Source of the DNA: Brachyhypopomus gauderio
Taxonomy: Eukaryota > Chordata > Actinopteri > Gymnotiformes > Hypopomidae
Direction of reading: 5' to 3'
NCBI RefSeq assembly: GCF_052324685.1
Contig: NC_135226.1
Coordinates: forward strand, 18,986,973 to 19,050,972
DNA length: 64,000 nucleotides
Shown: piece after piece, positions 30,421 to 44,276 of the stretch
Layout: each line of letters opens with the position of its first letter
Numbering within the stretch: position 1 is the first letter of the stretch
Position numbers and translations under genes: made by a program
The notes under the pieces: generated by a model
Databases searched by the model: none
What the model saw: only the letters and a program-made list of their open reading frames with translations
What the model was told of the DNA's origin: nothing

Positions 30421-33400
30421 ATGGCTGTGGAAAGCATGACTGTCCATCCAAACTCCCCAACAGCCAACCACGAACACAACAGCCTTCTCACTGATGAAAG
30501 GTCGAGTAATATCATATTTCTATCCAACTATTTATTTATCCTTTGCTTCTTTTTTTTTAAACACAAAAAAGCATGGGTATTCTTTTGCTTTTTTTCTTTC
30601 AAAAGGGATTAAAAAGTCGACTTCCTTTTTTCTGGGAAAACAAGGTAACGAACGCCATCTTGAGACGTTGCAGTCTGGAAGGTCATTACCCGAATCAGGG
30701 ACATGTTGAAAAGTTACCAGAATTTACCAAAAAAAAATTACCACTCACGGTGCGAAGCTCTTGCCTTCATCGGGGGACTAAATGGCCACCGTGCAAAGAA
30801 CATTGATCACGTAACTCAGTCTTCCTCACAAGAACCAAAAAATGGTCGACAGAGAGAGTGAGAGTAAAACGCCAGCTAGTTCATTCCACTATCAGCGAGC
30901 TACAGTTTATTAATCGAATTTTAGTTACTTTTAATTTAATTCACTTTTACTTTTTCCTTCCCTCAGAACAGCAGCCTGTGTGAGTGTTTTTTGAGTTCGT
31001 GACGAGCTTTCACGGGGCGGCTGAGGTGAAGTCCCCCTCGCCGTGTCGTTAGTCGTGTGTGCTATCTTGAGCTAGCGTCGCGTAGCCAGGGCTAAAGCTA
31101 ACGTTAGCCGACGGACTTGTCAAAAAAAATGCACAAAGTAACGACAAAAAACCAACAAAACGACTCTGACTCTTTTAATAGTGCGGTTTAGCCACGTTAG
31201 CGAGCGGCTGGCCGCGTCCTGTGGGTGGCTAACGGTAGCCGGGGGGGTTTCTTGTTCGGCCCGACACACTTCTTCATTTGAGGAGACGTCGGTGCTTTAA
31301 CCACGAAAACGCGTTACCGACGGTCGCGGTTTCCCGGGACGAACCGTAAAGTCTGATTTAGATAAATCTTAAGTTTTTTAATCATTATATAATTTGGCCG
31401 ACTCGTGCTAATGCTAAATTATACGTTAGCATTTAACTAGCGAGCTAACTAGCCATCGAAGTGCGTAGCTAAGCTAAGTAGCTAGCCGAGTAGCTAATGA
31501 GTTACGCACTATTTTTCCCCCCACTGGCCAAGGCCCTAAGAAGTGTTGATTTGCGTAGTATTTTCAGACATTAACGTTCAGATTTAAATAAGAATATTTG
31601 CATAATATGGAGACAATCGAAAGCAAAGCTAAATTCAAAAGTAAGTTTTATTTTTTTAGCAAAATTAATTGGCTATCTTGTATGTTGTATTGATCATCAA
31701 ACAATATTTCCCCCCATTTTGTTTTTACTTTTCAATTTCTAAAAAAGTTTTTCCCCTACAAGCAAAAAGTAGGTAACTAGCCATCTTTTTTCCCCCTCCC
31801 TAGTGCTTCCTTGTGGTGTATTTTAGGTGCCCTACTTTATGTAAACTCAACATCAAGTTACGTTTAAGTTACACATATCTGTATATCTTTCTGTGTATAT
31901 ATAGCTATATGGAAACTGAAAACTATTTAAAACTCCTATTACGTTAGACCGGTTTCTCCAGTTTCAGGAGAAGCATGTATTTTCACAAACACCCTCTTGG
32001 TTCAGTGCTTTCCCAAAGTCTCAAAAGCATTCAAGGTCCTAAAAGTAAAGAAAAACACCAGTTTCACAATTTCACTGATTCCCAAATCTTGTGATTTTAC
32101 ACCCAATGCATTACTTATCACCCCTTAATTGCAACATGAGATCCATAACAATGGAGAAATGTTTAGTTCTGTGGCTTTTGAAAGGTAGTATGGATATGTT
32201 CAGTTCCTAGAATTGTAGAGGCCATAGATTCAGTTGCTCTGTATAGTTGCAGTAGTCCTTGTGTCTGGTTTGATTAGTGTTGCTCTTATCATTGCATGAA
32301 AATGTGAACGTACTATATCAGAACATGCCTTAATTCTCTAAATCGATTATTCATACTTTTTTGTTAGGGTGACCTTATTCCAAGCTTCTCACTCAAGAGT
32401 TAACTGCATGATAAGAGATCCTAAATTGTCCTCTCATTACTTACATTAATGTCACAATGACATTTTTATGTTAAATGCAATTATGTTCAAATATCTAACA
32501 GTATAGATTTTCAGCTCACTATAGGACCAAGCACACAATTTAGCTAAATCTTCATAACATTTCCTTTGAGTTACTTTAAAATCGAACACTTTAAAATTGT
32601 TCAGTTCACAGCAGGCTTTAGGCAGCCAGAGCTATAGGACGGCACAATCAGCACAGTACAGGCAACCTCACAGGCAAAGACAGTTATCGGGAGAGGTGTG
32701 GATTTATTTGTGGCAGCAAACGTTTGAATACCTTATCATTTTCATACAGTTGTAATTCAAACAAGGCATATTGGACTGATTGGAGTATTGTATGACGTAA
32801 AAAGTATCAAGTTTCAGGTCTTAGGAATGGAGGTGTGTGTATAAAGTTGCCATGTCCTTGACTACAGTGACAAATACAAAAAGTTTCTAAAATACAAGAA
32901 GCTGGTTTCTTCAGCTCCCCAGTGACAAGGGTGAACAGACAGGGGATTGTAGTTAATAGAAGTTAAGTATTTGAGAATTACTTCTTTTGTTTGTTGTCCT
33001 AGTTGCCCGCTACGTTACTGAGCTAGTTATTCTTATTGATAAGACTTTAATAGGTCTGTCAAATAATAGTTCAGTGACACATTTACTTGAATGACTAGTG
33101 TTAATAAAATGGAAATCAGTTTTGGGTGTAGCAGATATTCAGTGCCTACGTGGTAATGTATTATTTAGGCCAACGTTTCAGAAGAGCAGACATGGTTGAG
33201 CTTATTCAGAAGTTATCTGAACGTTTCTTAGAGGTGATATGACACAGTTGTGTCACAGAACTAGTCCATATCCACATCAGACCGAATTCTGTAGTGACAG
33301 GATCACTCTTTCCTACCGAGACAAACACTTTCATATTTGCTTCTGGATTGTTTAACGGTGATCAGTATTACAAGGATAGTCTGCAGTTGCGATTTGTGAT

Positions 33401-36400
33401 TAGCTTAAGGTGGTGTGAATATTTTCAATACCACGTATGCTTTTGTATTTTACTTCTTAGCTTTATATTTAAGAGAAACATTTGTATGTACTGTTCCTCA
33501 GGGTGTTATCATGTAGGATATTGGACACTCCCAATGTGGCATAACCAAACTGGTACATTGCATCATTCAACACACAGACTAGATGGACAGACAGATCTTC
33601 GAACTATTACAAATCTGTGCCAATCTGGTGCAGCCCTGAAAGCTGAAGGAAAAGTTTCCAGTAGTATAGCTTTGCTACTTTTATTGGGTCTATACCTTTG
33701 CTGCAGTTGTATTTTCTACAGGTTTCCAGACTGCGAATCCCGTTTCAGGAATCTGAGACGTGCCCTCGTCAGTCTGGTCTTTGCATATTGTTCAGTAAAG
33801 CATTAAGTCCTTCTAGTCTTTGGAGAGAGGACCAGCATTTGTGGCTGTTAATGTGTGATGGCACTGCTCTGGATTCTCTACACTGTGAGATAAATAGGAC
33901 TTTTAGTAAACTAGTGTCACACAACTTTGTAGTAAATGTTTCACTCAGGGAAAATCCTGTTCTTGCGCAGTCAAAAGTCATCACATCAGGGTAGTCTGAG
34001 CCAACCCAATAACATCCTGTTAGCACAAGCTGACAAAATGCAAATTACAGTACGTGTCAGGTATGACAAAAAGGACCCTTAATCAGACCCTTAAACTAAC
34101 CGAAACATAATCATGTGTGCAAAACCACTTTAATACACTTATGTCCATGGTTCAGGTATCTGTTATTTCCTGGGACAGTGTTTAATATCTTATATGTGCT
34201 TTTTCCCTCTTCTTATAAGAGTTGTGCTTCAGTTTAGTGATTGTCCAGCTGTGTGTGTGTGTGCGTCTTCCAGGCGGGATGAAGAGGAGCTGGAAGAGGG
34301 TGAGCTGGAGGACGATGGAGGAGAGGTGGAGGTGCCCAGCGCTGAGGGTCCAGAGGTGGAGGAGAAGCCCCGGCGGAGCAAGGAGCGTCACGGCAGCGAC
34401 TCGGACGAGGACAAGAGCCACCGCCGCAAGAGGAAGAGGAGGAGGGAGCGTGAGCGGGAGAAGGAGAAACGGAGGTCCAAAAAGAGGCGCAAATCGAAAC
34501 ACAAGGTATTGAGCCGGGTGGCTGGTGCGCCACGCGTTGGAGTAGGTCCGCTGTGTATGTGTGTGTGTGTCGGTCTGCAGCGTTGTTAAAGTCTGTTTTG
34601 TGTGTGTTACAGCGGCATGCCTCGTCCAGCGATGATCATTCGGACTTCAGCGACGACTCGGACTACAGTCCCAGTGAGAAGAGGAAATACCGTGAATACA
34701 GCCCTCAGTACCCACCCTCAGTGAGTCAACTACTTTGCTTATTTTTAATTTTTTTACTAATGTAATCCCCTTAATTGTTTAAAATTTTCCTGTCAAGTCG
34801 TCGTAGATGTCAAAGCAGCGGAAGCCTCTTCTTTCCAGTTGGCTGGGGCCTTGACGGTGATCTTTGTGTTTCAGTCTCACGGAGGCTACCCCCCTCCTCC
34901 CCCTCCTCCCCCTCCCGGCCATGGGGGTCCCCTGCCGAAGAAGGGCAACTACATGAAGATGGACAAACAGGGCTACGGCTACGACGAGTACGATGAAGAC
35001 AACTACGAGGGCGAGGAGGACGAGGACATGGTCGAAGACGACTACGACGACTTCGCCAAGGAGCTTAACCAGTACCGCAAGGCCAAAGAGGGTGGTGGAG
35101 GTGGTGGAGGGCCACCGGGCGGCCAGCGTGGCAGAGGTAACCATCCGCCCTCCTGGAAAGACACGAATGCCTCTCGCGTGCCATCCAGAGGACGAGCTCC
35201 TGTGGGTAAAGCGGGCGGTTTTGAGTGCTGATTGTTTTGACGTTAAACCCCCCCCCCCCCCCTCCACAGGTGGTAAAGGGCGAATGAAGAACCAGAGGGG
35301 GCGTGGCAGAGGAGGCATGAGGGGTCGTGGAGGTCGAGGAGGAAACAGAGGAAGAGGACGAGGGAAGATGGGAGTAGAGAACGATGAAGGAGATGGCATG
35401 TACGGAGATGATATGGAGGTTGGTTCCAGCTCGCCAATTAACATGTTTACAGATGACCGACTTAGGCTGTTTTTATTCTTACTTTGATAAGTTCACAAAT
35501 TTCGAGGTTTTTGAAATTTGCAATTGTACTTCACAGTATGGTGAGGATGACTATGACAACATGGGGGATGATGATTATGATGATTACTCAAAAGAACTTA
35601 ACCAGTATAGGAAATCCAAGGACCGAGGGCGTGGTGAGCTTTAAAAATTAATTTCCGAACAGTAAGTTGCTGAATTGGTTCTAGAGAGCATGTTTATTCA
35701 AAGTCTCTTGTCTATTTGTAGGTGGTAAAGGAGGGCGGGGTCGTGGGCGGGGCAAAGGAGGGAGAGGCATGAACCGGGGCAGAGGGAGGAATCGAGGGAG
35801 GGGCCGCGGAGGAGACCAATGCCACGACGAAGACAATAACGGTGATATGGACGCGACGGTAAGAACCAGAATTGGTCCACAGTACATTAAAGCAGATGCA
35901 CTCGACTGCATAGTTCAGTAAATGTTTGTGGGAACATTTGAATGCCATTTCAACTTGGAAACTGAGACAGCTTTCTGAGTTTGTAAGCCGTTCCTGCTCT
36001 TTTTGAGATTAGATAATGTTATCCTGGCTGCCTGGCTTGTGTATGTTGAGGGCAGTGCGTGAACAGCAGGGCAGCTGTTTAAAGTCCAGTGTGGCAGCAG
36101 TTAAAAGTCCAGTGTGGCAGCAGTTAAATTCGTGTGGCAGCTGTTAAAGTCCAGTGTGGCAGCTGTTGCTCTAGTCCATCCACCTTTCAGAACAGCAGGT
36201 GATGAGTCGGTCTCCCTGTGTGTTGTGTAGGATGGGTGTGGCGGCCAGAGGAAACACGACCAGGATAAGCACGGCCAGGACAAGAAGGGCAAAGCCATCT
36301 GCAAGTACTACATCGAGGGCCGCTGCACATGGGTAAGGATTCAGACACACTGCGCGTCATTTTATCGTCGTTTTTAAATTCATTATGCAGGGGCTTTGTT

Positions 36401-39400
36401 GGCAAATAATGGTTTCTTTCTACTCTAATATAGGTCAGTGTATTAAATGAGATCAATTAGACTAATCCCCAATAATGAGTGTTTACCAGTGATGCTAACT
36501 ACTGTGGTTATTGTTGCCTGTGATCAACAGGGCGAGCACTGTAACTTCAGCCACGACATCGAGCTGCCCAAGAAGAAAGAACTGTGCAAGTTTTACATCA
36601 CTGGCTTCTGTGCCCGGGCGGAGAACTGCCCCTACATGCATGATATCCTGCCCTGTTTGGTTTTCATTCACCATTTCACTCACTCATTATGAACTGTACC
36701 ATTTGCTAGTAGACTAACCAAAATCGTTGATATAGTGATGAAACAAAAAAATGTCGTAAGTTGCTCTTGTGGTTCTGGTCTCAGTAGCTGACCCTCAGAT
36801 TGGTGTAGAATATTCCTTGACTCGACAGCACGGGACTTCCCATGCAAGCTGTTCCACACCACAGGCAACTGTGTGAACGGAGACGACTGCATGTTCTCCC
36901 ACGAGCCTCTCACAGACGACACAAAAGAACTCCTGGACAAGGTGAGGCGCCCCCTCTGGTGGCGAACGTGCGTCGCGTGTGTCGCCCTCGTTCCTCGTGT
37001 CTGCCCCCTTCCCCATGCTGAGTGCTTCCCTGTTTTTGTAGATGCTCGCTGAGGACGCGGAGGCTGGTGCCGAGGACGAGAAGGAAGTGGAGGAGCTGAA
37101 AAAGCAGGGCATCAATCCCTTACCCAAACCCCCGCCTGGGGTGGGCCTCCTCCCCACGCCGCCTAGACCAGGCCCCCCTGATTCCTCTACCCCCATGGAC
37201 TTTGGCATGACCGGGCCCCCGCCACCGGGCAGCATGCCCCCTAACGGGCCTCTGTGTCCCGGCTCTGGACCTCCACCCGGGCCCGGGCCTGGACCAGGAC
37301 CGGGACCGGGACCCTGCCCTGGACCTCCAGCACCTTGCCCAGATGGAGGGTCCTTCCAGGGATCTCCAAACCCCAACGGTCCACCTCCACAAGCCCTGGG
37401 TCCTCCACCTCCCTGTGGGGGCAACATGGGCAAGAAGATCCCGTCCCTGTTTGAGATTGTGGTGAAACCCACCGGACAGCTGGCACAGAAGTTGGGTGTC
37501 AGGTAGGTCCTCGCTCCTTTCTTACGGCCTTGGGCCAGTTGCACGTTTCGTCGTCTTTTTCGTGACCTGTACATACGTGGTTTGTAAATTCCTGCTGGTC
37601 GACACTTTTAGAAAATGACCTACCACTCAAATTTGTTGTCTATGCAGATGTCCGAACACTGGAGCTGCTGCAGCAGGCACTGCAGGACCCTCGGGTCCCC
37701 CCCCAGGACCACCTGGTGCCCCTCATTTCCCTGGTCCAGTGCCACCTGGACACATGGGGCCCAATGGACCTCATGACATGCCACCCATGGGTTCACCGAA
37801 CATGAACCAGGGGCCCCCGACAATGATGCCGAACTTTGGCCCAGGAGAGGGGCCTCCCAACCCGCCCATGATGCCCCCGGGCACTGGCCCCGGTCGCAAT
37901 TTTTACGACAATTTCTACCAGCAGCAGCAAAGCGTCGGAAAGGAAGGGGGAGGCCCAGAGGGTGAGCTGATCTTCTGGGGGATAGCCGTGCAGACAACCG
38001 CACCATTGCTTATTCCAAATTGACTGTACCGCTAAGTGTTGCATTGTGCAAACTGGGGTGTTTAATTGATGAGTCTTACTGTGTACATTTCTTCAGTATT
38101 TGATGTTTACTTTCTGCCTCTGGTCATAGGTGAACTACAAGGCTACAAGGCAGCTAGTGGAAACTTTAGTGATCAGTCCTCAGGGAACCAGAGCTCTGGG
38201 AACATGGAGGGCCCGGCCAATGGGGGCTCGGCGAACCAGTCTGGGATAACGGTCCCAGACTTCCTGCCCCCAGCTCAACGTGTGCTGTTCATGAGGATAC
38301 AACAGAAGCAGCAGGAAGAGGAGGAGCGAGCCAGGAGACTTGCCGAAGGAGGCACAGAGAGGGATAACGAAGGTACAGCCAACCCACGTCAGGTCCCACC
38401 ACAATGCAAAATACTACGCAGATATGTCAAACCTCCCTCAAACGCCGTTAAAGCAGCGCTGGTGTTGTAGACTGAAAAAGTGCATAACAAAAGTATGCAG
38501 CAACGTACGTGTCTCCCTAAAATGTTTCAGTTGCCCAAAGGGTGTTAATTTCGTCACATTTAATCAAAGATTTTCCCTCTTAAGCCTGTTTGAGGCATGC
38601 GTGTTGAAGTGGAGTTGGCTTATTATTGGTGCTTTCTGATCCTCACACATACTTTTAACGTTTACCTATGGTCCACATTGTTATTATACATGTGATTAAC
38701 AAAAAAACTGGTATATACACAAAAATACGTTTTTTGATTTAGTTTTGAAGAGGCTGCTCTTGGTCAGGAAGCCCTTGCAGCTGCTGCCTCTGTTTTAGAT
38801 GGACAGCCTTAAATTGGATCTTCAAATTCTTATTAAGCGTTCTGTTGCCTCTTTTGTATTCCAGGTGATTCTGCAAATTGGTATTCCAGTGAAGATGAGG
38901 ATGGTGGTGGCAGCGTCACATCGATCCTGAAAACCTTACGGCAGCAGAGTCAAACGCAGGGTCCCCTGAAGGCCGAGAGTGCCCCCAGTGACCCTCGGCT
39001 GCAGAAGGCCTCGCCGGCCCAGACGCCCAGCAGGCCTGCGGACCCCAGACTGGCACGTGACCCTCGACTGGCGCGTGCCACAGACTCCTCTCAGACCCCC
39101 GAGCACAACCCCTCTTCCTCGCCCTCCCCATCCGCCCCCGCCGACCCCCGCCTCGCCCGGCAGGCCGCCGCGCCCCCCAAACCTGAGCCTCCGCTTGTGT
39201 ACAAGCCCCCCCCTCTGGTCTCGGCCCCTACTGAGGAAGAGGAGGGGGAGAGGATGCTGAGGGACAAGCCTGTGCCCATCCCTCTGGATCCGCTGATGGG
39301 CATGGCCCTCCGTGACCCCCGCTCTCAGCTCCAGCAGTTCAGTCACATCAAGAAGGACGTGGTGCTGAGCAAGCCTTCCTTCGCCAAGGTGGTGTTGTGG

Positions 39401-40471
39401 AGTCCCGAAGACCTCATCCCCGTCCCCATCCCCAAGCAGGACTTCCTCCCGCTGCCGCCCGGCATCCCGCCGGTCGCCTCCATAGACCCGCGGCTGTCGC
39501 GTGCCCAGCAGCAGATCCACACGGCCATGCCCACCGCCATGCCTGCCTCGGCCCCGCCCCCCGAGCAGACCGGCCAATCCTCCTCATCCTCCTCCTCCCT
39601 CCCGGACTTTGAGCTGCTCTCTCGTATCCTCAAGACCGTTAATGCCACCTCGTCGGGCCCCGCTCAGTCCACGCCGGCGCCAGCTCTCCCCGCATCCGTC
39701 CCCGCCGAGAAGCCTGCGGACCCCCGCGTGACCCGCAAGGCCGCGGCTGACCCGCGGCTTCAGCCGCAGAAATCCGCCATGAAACCCTCGGAACCTCCGG
39801 CTCTGCCGGTTTCGGCGTCGGCGCCCGGCCCCCCTGCTCCGCCCCCTCCGGCGCCCACGATCGCGCCCTACGACCCGCGGCTGCTTTCGGCAGGAGGGGC
39901 CGGTCGAGGCGTGGGGGGCGGCAGCGCCGGTGCCAGCAGTAGTGTTCTGAGCAGCATCAGCCTGTACGACCCGCGCACACAAGGCTCGGACAAACCGGAA
40001 AGCTCGGAGGCCTCCGCCCCGCCCGCCGAGCCCAAACCCACGGACGCTGCCTCCGCCCCGGCCAAACCCAAAACAAAGGAGCCGCTGTTCGTCCGTAAGT
40101 CCGCGCTGGATCAGCCTGAGCCGGAAAAGGGCACCGGCGATCAGACCACGGACCGATACAACAGCTACAACCGGCCTCGACCCAAGCCCTCGCCGTCCCC
40201 CGGCGTGGCCGCCTCCGGAGCCCCCACGCCCGGCCCGCCCTCCCAGTCTGGCCAGGGCGGCTCCGTCTCTGCGGAACAGCCGGCGGGTGTCCACAACCTC
40301 CCCGTGTCCACGCTCTTCAGCGTGGTCAAGCAGGCCGGCAAGCCCGGCGGCACGGGCAGCCCGTTTGGCGGCAGCAGCCCCGCCCAGCCGGACGCAGCCG
40401 AGCAGGACAGTGCCTCGCTCAAGGACGTTTTCAAAGGCTTCGACCCCACCGCCTCCCCCTTCTGTCAGTGA
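30421..40471 (+). CDS. zc3h4: CCCH zinc finger protein ZC3H4, 14 exons
   Basis: ZC3H4 acts in the nucleus with WDR82 to stop unproductive non-coding transcription. Exons: 30421-30500, 34274-34505, 34613-34720, 34875-35136, 35270-35418, 35537-35633, 35722-35858, 36231-36332, 36531-36642, 36832-36941, 37042-37502, 37648-37961, 38130-38372, 38865-40471; 1337 residues (human 1303). Order: acidic LEEGELEDD; Lys/Arg-rich segment; two copies of a KELNQYRK-type element each followed by RGRG repeats; three CCCH fingers at about 379-397 (CX7CX5CX3H), 408-426 (same) and 431-450 (CX8CX5CX3H); Pro/Gly/Met-rich middle; a Glu-rich coiled stretch; a tail with about ten DPR motifs ending DPTASPFCQ. Intron 9 is a U12-type AT-AC intron. 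Intron 1 is 3.8 kb. Confidence 0.96.
36068..36170. repeat. About 25-bp tandem repeat in zc3h4 intron 7
   Basis: Four to five imperfect copies of GGCAGC[AT]GTTAAAGTCCAGT, shortly before exon 8. Confidence 0.75.
36643..36831 (+). other. U12-type AT-AC intron of zc3h4
   Basis: The intron begins ATATCCTG and ends CAGCAC. A branch-point match TTCCTTGAC lies at 36813-36821, putting the branch adenosine (36820) 11 bases from the intron end. These are the three hallmarks of the minor spliceosome. Only this AT-AC joint gives the expected His-Gly-Asp-Phe-Pro reading; no usable GT donor is present at the exon edge. Confidence 0.9.
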
Positions 40472-41640
40472 ACTCCGAAATCGAGCTTTGCAGCCGTACG
40501 GCTTTGCGATCGCTCTGCCTCAGTGATGCCCAGGAGAGTCCCACTGCAACACCACGTACCTGCGTCACAGTATTCACAGAGACGTTTCTAAGGACTTGGG
40601 ACGGGTTGGAAAGGAAAACGACGAGGATATATGATTTTGGGAGGGGGGATAGCTATAAAATATGTCTATTTTAAAACCAAATGAGAAAACATTTAAGATG
40701 TGTTCATTTTAAATTCTTCTCAAAGTGTAAGAATAAATCTGGGCTTTCGAAAGGACATGTGTTTTCATTAGTCTGCGGCCTGCTGCCGTGGGCTCTGGTT
40801 TAGTGATCTAGCTGGAAGGTGACCCGTACACACTGCCATAGAGCACTCCCAGCCCTTCTCTGTGGCGACCCCCAATGGCGTAGCCATCTTGCACGGGCAG
40901 GTTGGTTCCCCTCTCCCCTATGGTCAGCTCTCATCAGGACGAGCCCATGGGAGCACGCACTGCCTCCCCTGCGCTTTAACTGGACAATGTTGGCAACGTC
41001 GCGTTTCTGCATTTTGTCCTGTCGGCGATTTTGCTTGTTTTAAACTGTTTTAGCTCTCCAGTGGTCTGTGCCCGGGTCGGTCCAGGCCCTTCTGTTGTTT
41101 ATTTTTTTCCTCTTTTCTTTTATAAAGGCCATTCGTGGGCACCTCTCTCGTGCTTGGGGTTCTCAGGTCCTACTCCGAGTAACACAACTGTATAACCCGA
41201 AAACCCTGTTAAGTGTTTGTCACGTGAAATTTTAATTTATTTTTTATACTTATGAGAAATCTGGTTTTTCTTTGTCCACATTGTAGTTGAAACGAATCAT
41301 TCTATATACATATTTGTACAGTATATAAATATTTTTTTCCCATCTGCAGTGTAAATGGACTTGATATACGGGAGCTGAAGAGTGAGAGATGATTATGTAA
41401 TACGTTTGTCTCTCAGTAAAAAGACTTCTTTCCGCCTTGCCCCGGAACAAGCGACTTTTCATGAGGACAACATAAGCAAATCAACTTTTTTTTTTGTTTT
41501 TATTTGTTTAGGTTTGCCCTTGGGGGGGAAAAACTGCTTTGTATATTGAAAAGTGTCCATATTTGACAAGAGGTAACATTTTGTAACCGTTCAATGTAGG
41601 TAAGGTTGTGAAGTGTTGAATAAAGGCAGCATCAGATTGA
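40472..41640 (+). other. zc3h4 3' UTR
   Basis: Follows the TGA stop. Poly(A) signals AATAAA occur at 40732-40737 and 41619-41624, suggesting short and long forms. No other gene is seen. Confidence 0.65.
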
Positions 41641-44270
41641 ACACGAGGAAGGCCTGGGACTCTGATACTTGTGTAATAAGGCTAAGAATGGTTGTGATGA
41701 TTCCTCGTAGCTGTCTTTAATCTGACAGTTTTCTCTCCCTCTCTCTTTGACCCATATATGACTCATCTTCCACTTTCCTGGGCATGTGTTCTCCCATCCG
41801 GATCATGGGTTACTCATCATGCTATTCATGTCCATCACAATTTCCCAGCAGTAATCTGTGCATCAAGACCAATCACAATGACCGATCTGACTTCAAAACA
41901 AAGAAGTTCCTCAATCAAGTTTTCTTTGGCATTGATTCATTTGCTAAGAAACGCCTTTTGACTTGCTTCTCGTACACCATGATTGAGAAATCTTCCCAGT
42001 TCTAGCCACTTTATATTGGCCAGATCAGTCAAAAAGCATCTGGTCAGTCTATATTTTGATCATTAACTATAGGAAGGTTTGTTGTAAAAACCAAAGTAGT
42101 TTTGAGTTTCTTTTGCATGCAATATATATTGAATACTAATGTATTCAAAGCCTATCAACACCCTGGACTACTCTATATTTGCCTGCTTCAGATTATGAGG
42201 GAGTGATCGTTTTAAGCAGAGGGGAATTTGCCTGGAATAAAGAAAAACAGCTAAATTTGTTTTATGAGCATATAAAGTGTTTTGGTTGTTTTCCTTTGTT
42301 CAAAACTCCAGAACTGTAATTGTCTAGCACGCAAGGCTTTTTTTTTTCCTGAATTGAGCTTGTGCCACAGTCTGAGTATTTTCCTTTCATTCCTGATTTA
42401 AAGGTACTGAGCAGAGCCTTCACAAGATTTCTCTGGTATTTATTTTTACCCATAATCCTCTTAAGGCAACGTGACACAGAGGGAAGTCTCGAGTATATTT
42501 AGCATTCTTGATCTTCTTACAGTTGAACTGGGTCAGCCCCTTTTACTTACAGTGGTAGTGTTTGAGAAGCGTTGCTGTCTTTTTTCTCATTTGATGCTAA
42601 TTATCTATCTCCAGATTTGCAGATCCTTCTAAAGAATGCTTTTAAAGAGTCTAAAATTGTTTTAGATGCTTTGAAAGTTTGATTAACTTTATTCAGTGCT
42701 ATAGGGCCATGTGATGACACAAAATCCAAATATTTATAACACGCACTCTGTGCCTAATGTCCATCACTCTCAGTGTGGATTAGAAAGAAGCTTCTCTGTC
42801 CTGTATCTGTGTACAACAGCATCATTTGGACCAAACCTGATGAGTGCGGTGTGTGGGAGATTTGGGATTTTTATACATTTACAATAATGCAACATGCGCT
42901 GGTTTTCTGGACCCAAATGATAAACCTAATCACTGAGTAAAATCGATTTTCTAAGGAAGGGTGAAATGGTCTCCCATGAGCGGTGAAATGTAATCAGGGG
43001 CTAAACGCTCTCTGGGTCTCTAAATTCAGTCTCGTACATCTTGCCAAATGTCTTTAACCGTCCTGTTTGTGCCTCCCGTGCAACCTCAGCCCTGACCTCC
43101 CCCGTCCCTCCCCACCCCGTTTCCTGCTGTTTGAGGAGTTCCACCCTCTCTGCCTGCTCCCTTCTCCTCCTTCCTGAGAAGATTCCTTTCTGCAGCAGTA
43201 GAACAGAGACTCCGTGTCTGTTCAGGAAGCCTGAAAACAAACCGTGGCTTCGTTTGGTGGGAATAAACCCCAGTACACGGTGAACTGGGCCACTGAGTGG
43301 AGTCTATCTTAATGTAAGGTGGTGGTCTGCTCCCATTTCACCATTGAGATGACAAATTGAATTGGACAAATGTATGAAAGCTTATGCAATGTTATGTTCA
43401 TGCTTGAAAATTACTAAAAAATAATAGTGAAATGCTGACTGTAAAGGTTCTCCAATATCATAATTTAAACAAAGATTATAAGATTTTAAGGACAGTTTAA
43501 AAGAGTTTTAAGTACTTTGGCCTCCACTTTAGGTGTCGGACACTAAGATTGTGGTGGCGACCAGAACTTACTAAAGTGTACTGCGCATATTTTGTAGAGA
43601 AGCCTTGGAGATCTAGCCAGCGCAGAGCCTTGGGGAGAACGCAGAATAAGAACTATTAGTTGCTACATGACATTTAAAACGATTCCCTTTTCCCACAATA
43701 TGTCTTACTATATGGACTCACTTCCCCCCCCCACCACGTTGTCTCCTGGGAACTGTCTGTGTTAAATGGACCATGAGTTCTGCTAGTTTCTTTTCCTGTT
43801 CAGATGTGGCTTTTCCCAGGTCCTCTGTGATTGTGACGCTGTAGTCGCACTTTCGGGGGAGCAAGCTGACTCTAACCAATTATTAGCCAAAGTGGTATGA
43901 TCTGTGAGTGGGCTGGATTCAGTGTATCCTTGTGTTAACCTTCTTGTCCGGCTCATTGTGTTGTTCTATTTCTGTGTGTTTTGTTGTGTACCCTCATCCG
44001 GTGCCCAGCAAGGCTGAGTTTAGCACTAAGGAAGGGTGAAGGATGGCTTGTGGGATGAATGTCTGATAAATTCCCAGAATCCAACTCTGTCAGAAACGGT
44101 CTGTGTAGGGATCACATGTCTGCCAGGGGTTAAGATGTTTACAGCATCCTCACACCAATAATTGTATCCCTCATTATCCGCGATATTATAATTTGTAAAG
44201 AAGAGTTTACCACCATTTAAAAACGGAATAGACAGATGAAGAGGAAATGTAGAAACATTTGAATATGTGA
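41641..44270. other. Intergenic, no gene seen
   Basis: Mostly AT-rich unique-looking sequence. Open frames around 41760-42005 and 43000-43280 have no splice context or recognisable homology. Confidence 0.5.
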
Positions 44271-44276
44271 TCAGGC

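Noticed and set aside
33294-33994. 170- and 98-codon plus-strand ORFs
   Set aside because: Inside zc3h4 intron 1, no homology recognised, no splice partners in frame.
34779-35444. 221-codon minus-strand ORF
   Set aside because: Antisense shadow of zc3h4 exons 4 and 5, kept open by their biased codons.
36795-37574. 259-codon minus-strand ORF
   Set aside because: Antisense of the Pro/Gly-rich zc3h4 exon 11.
39584-40294. 236-codon minus-strand Gly/Arg ORF
   Set aside because: Antisense of the GC-rich last zc3h4 exon.
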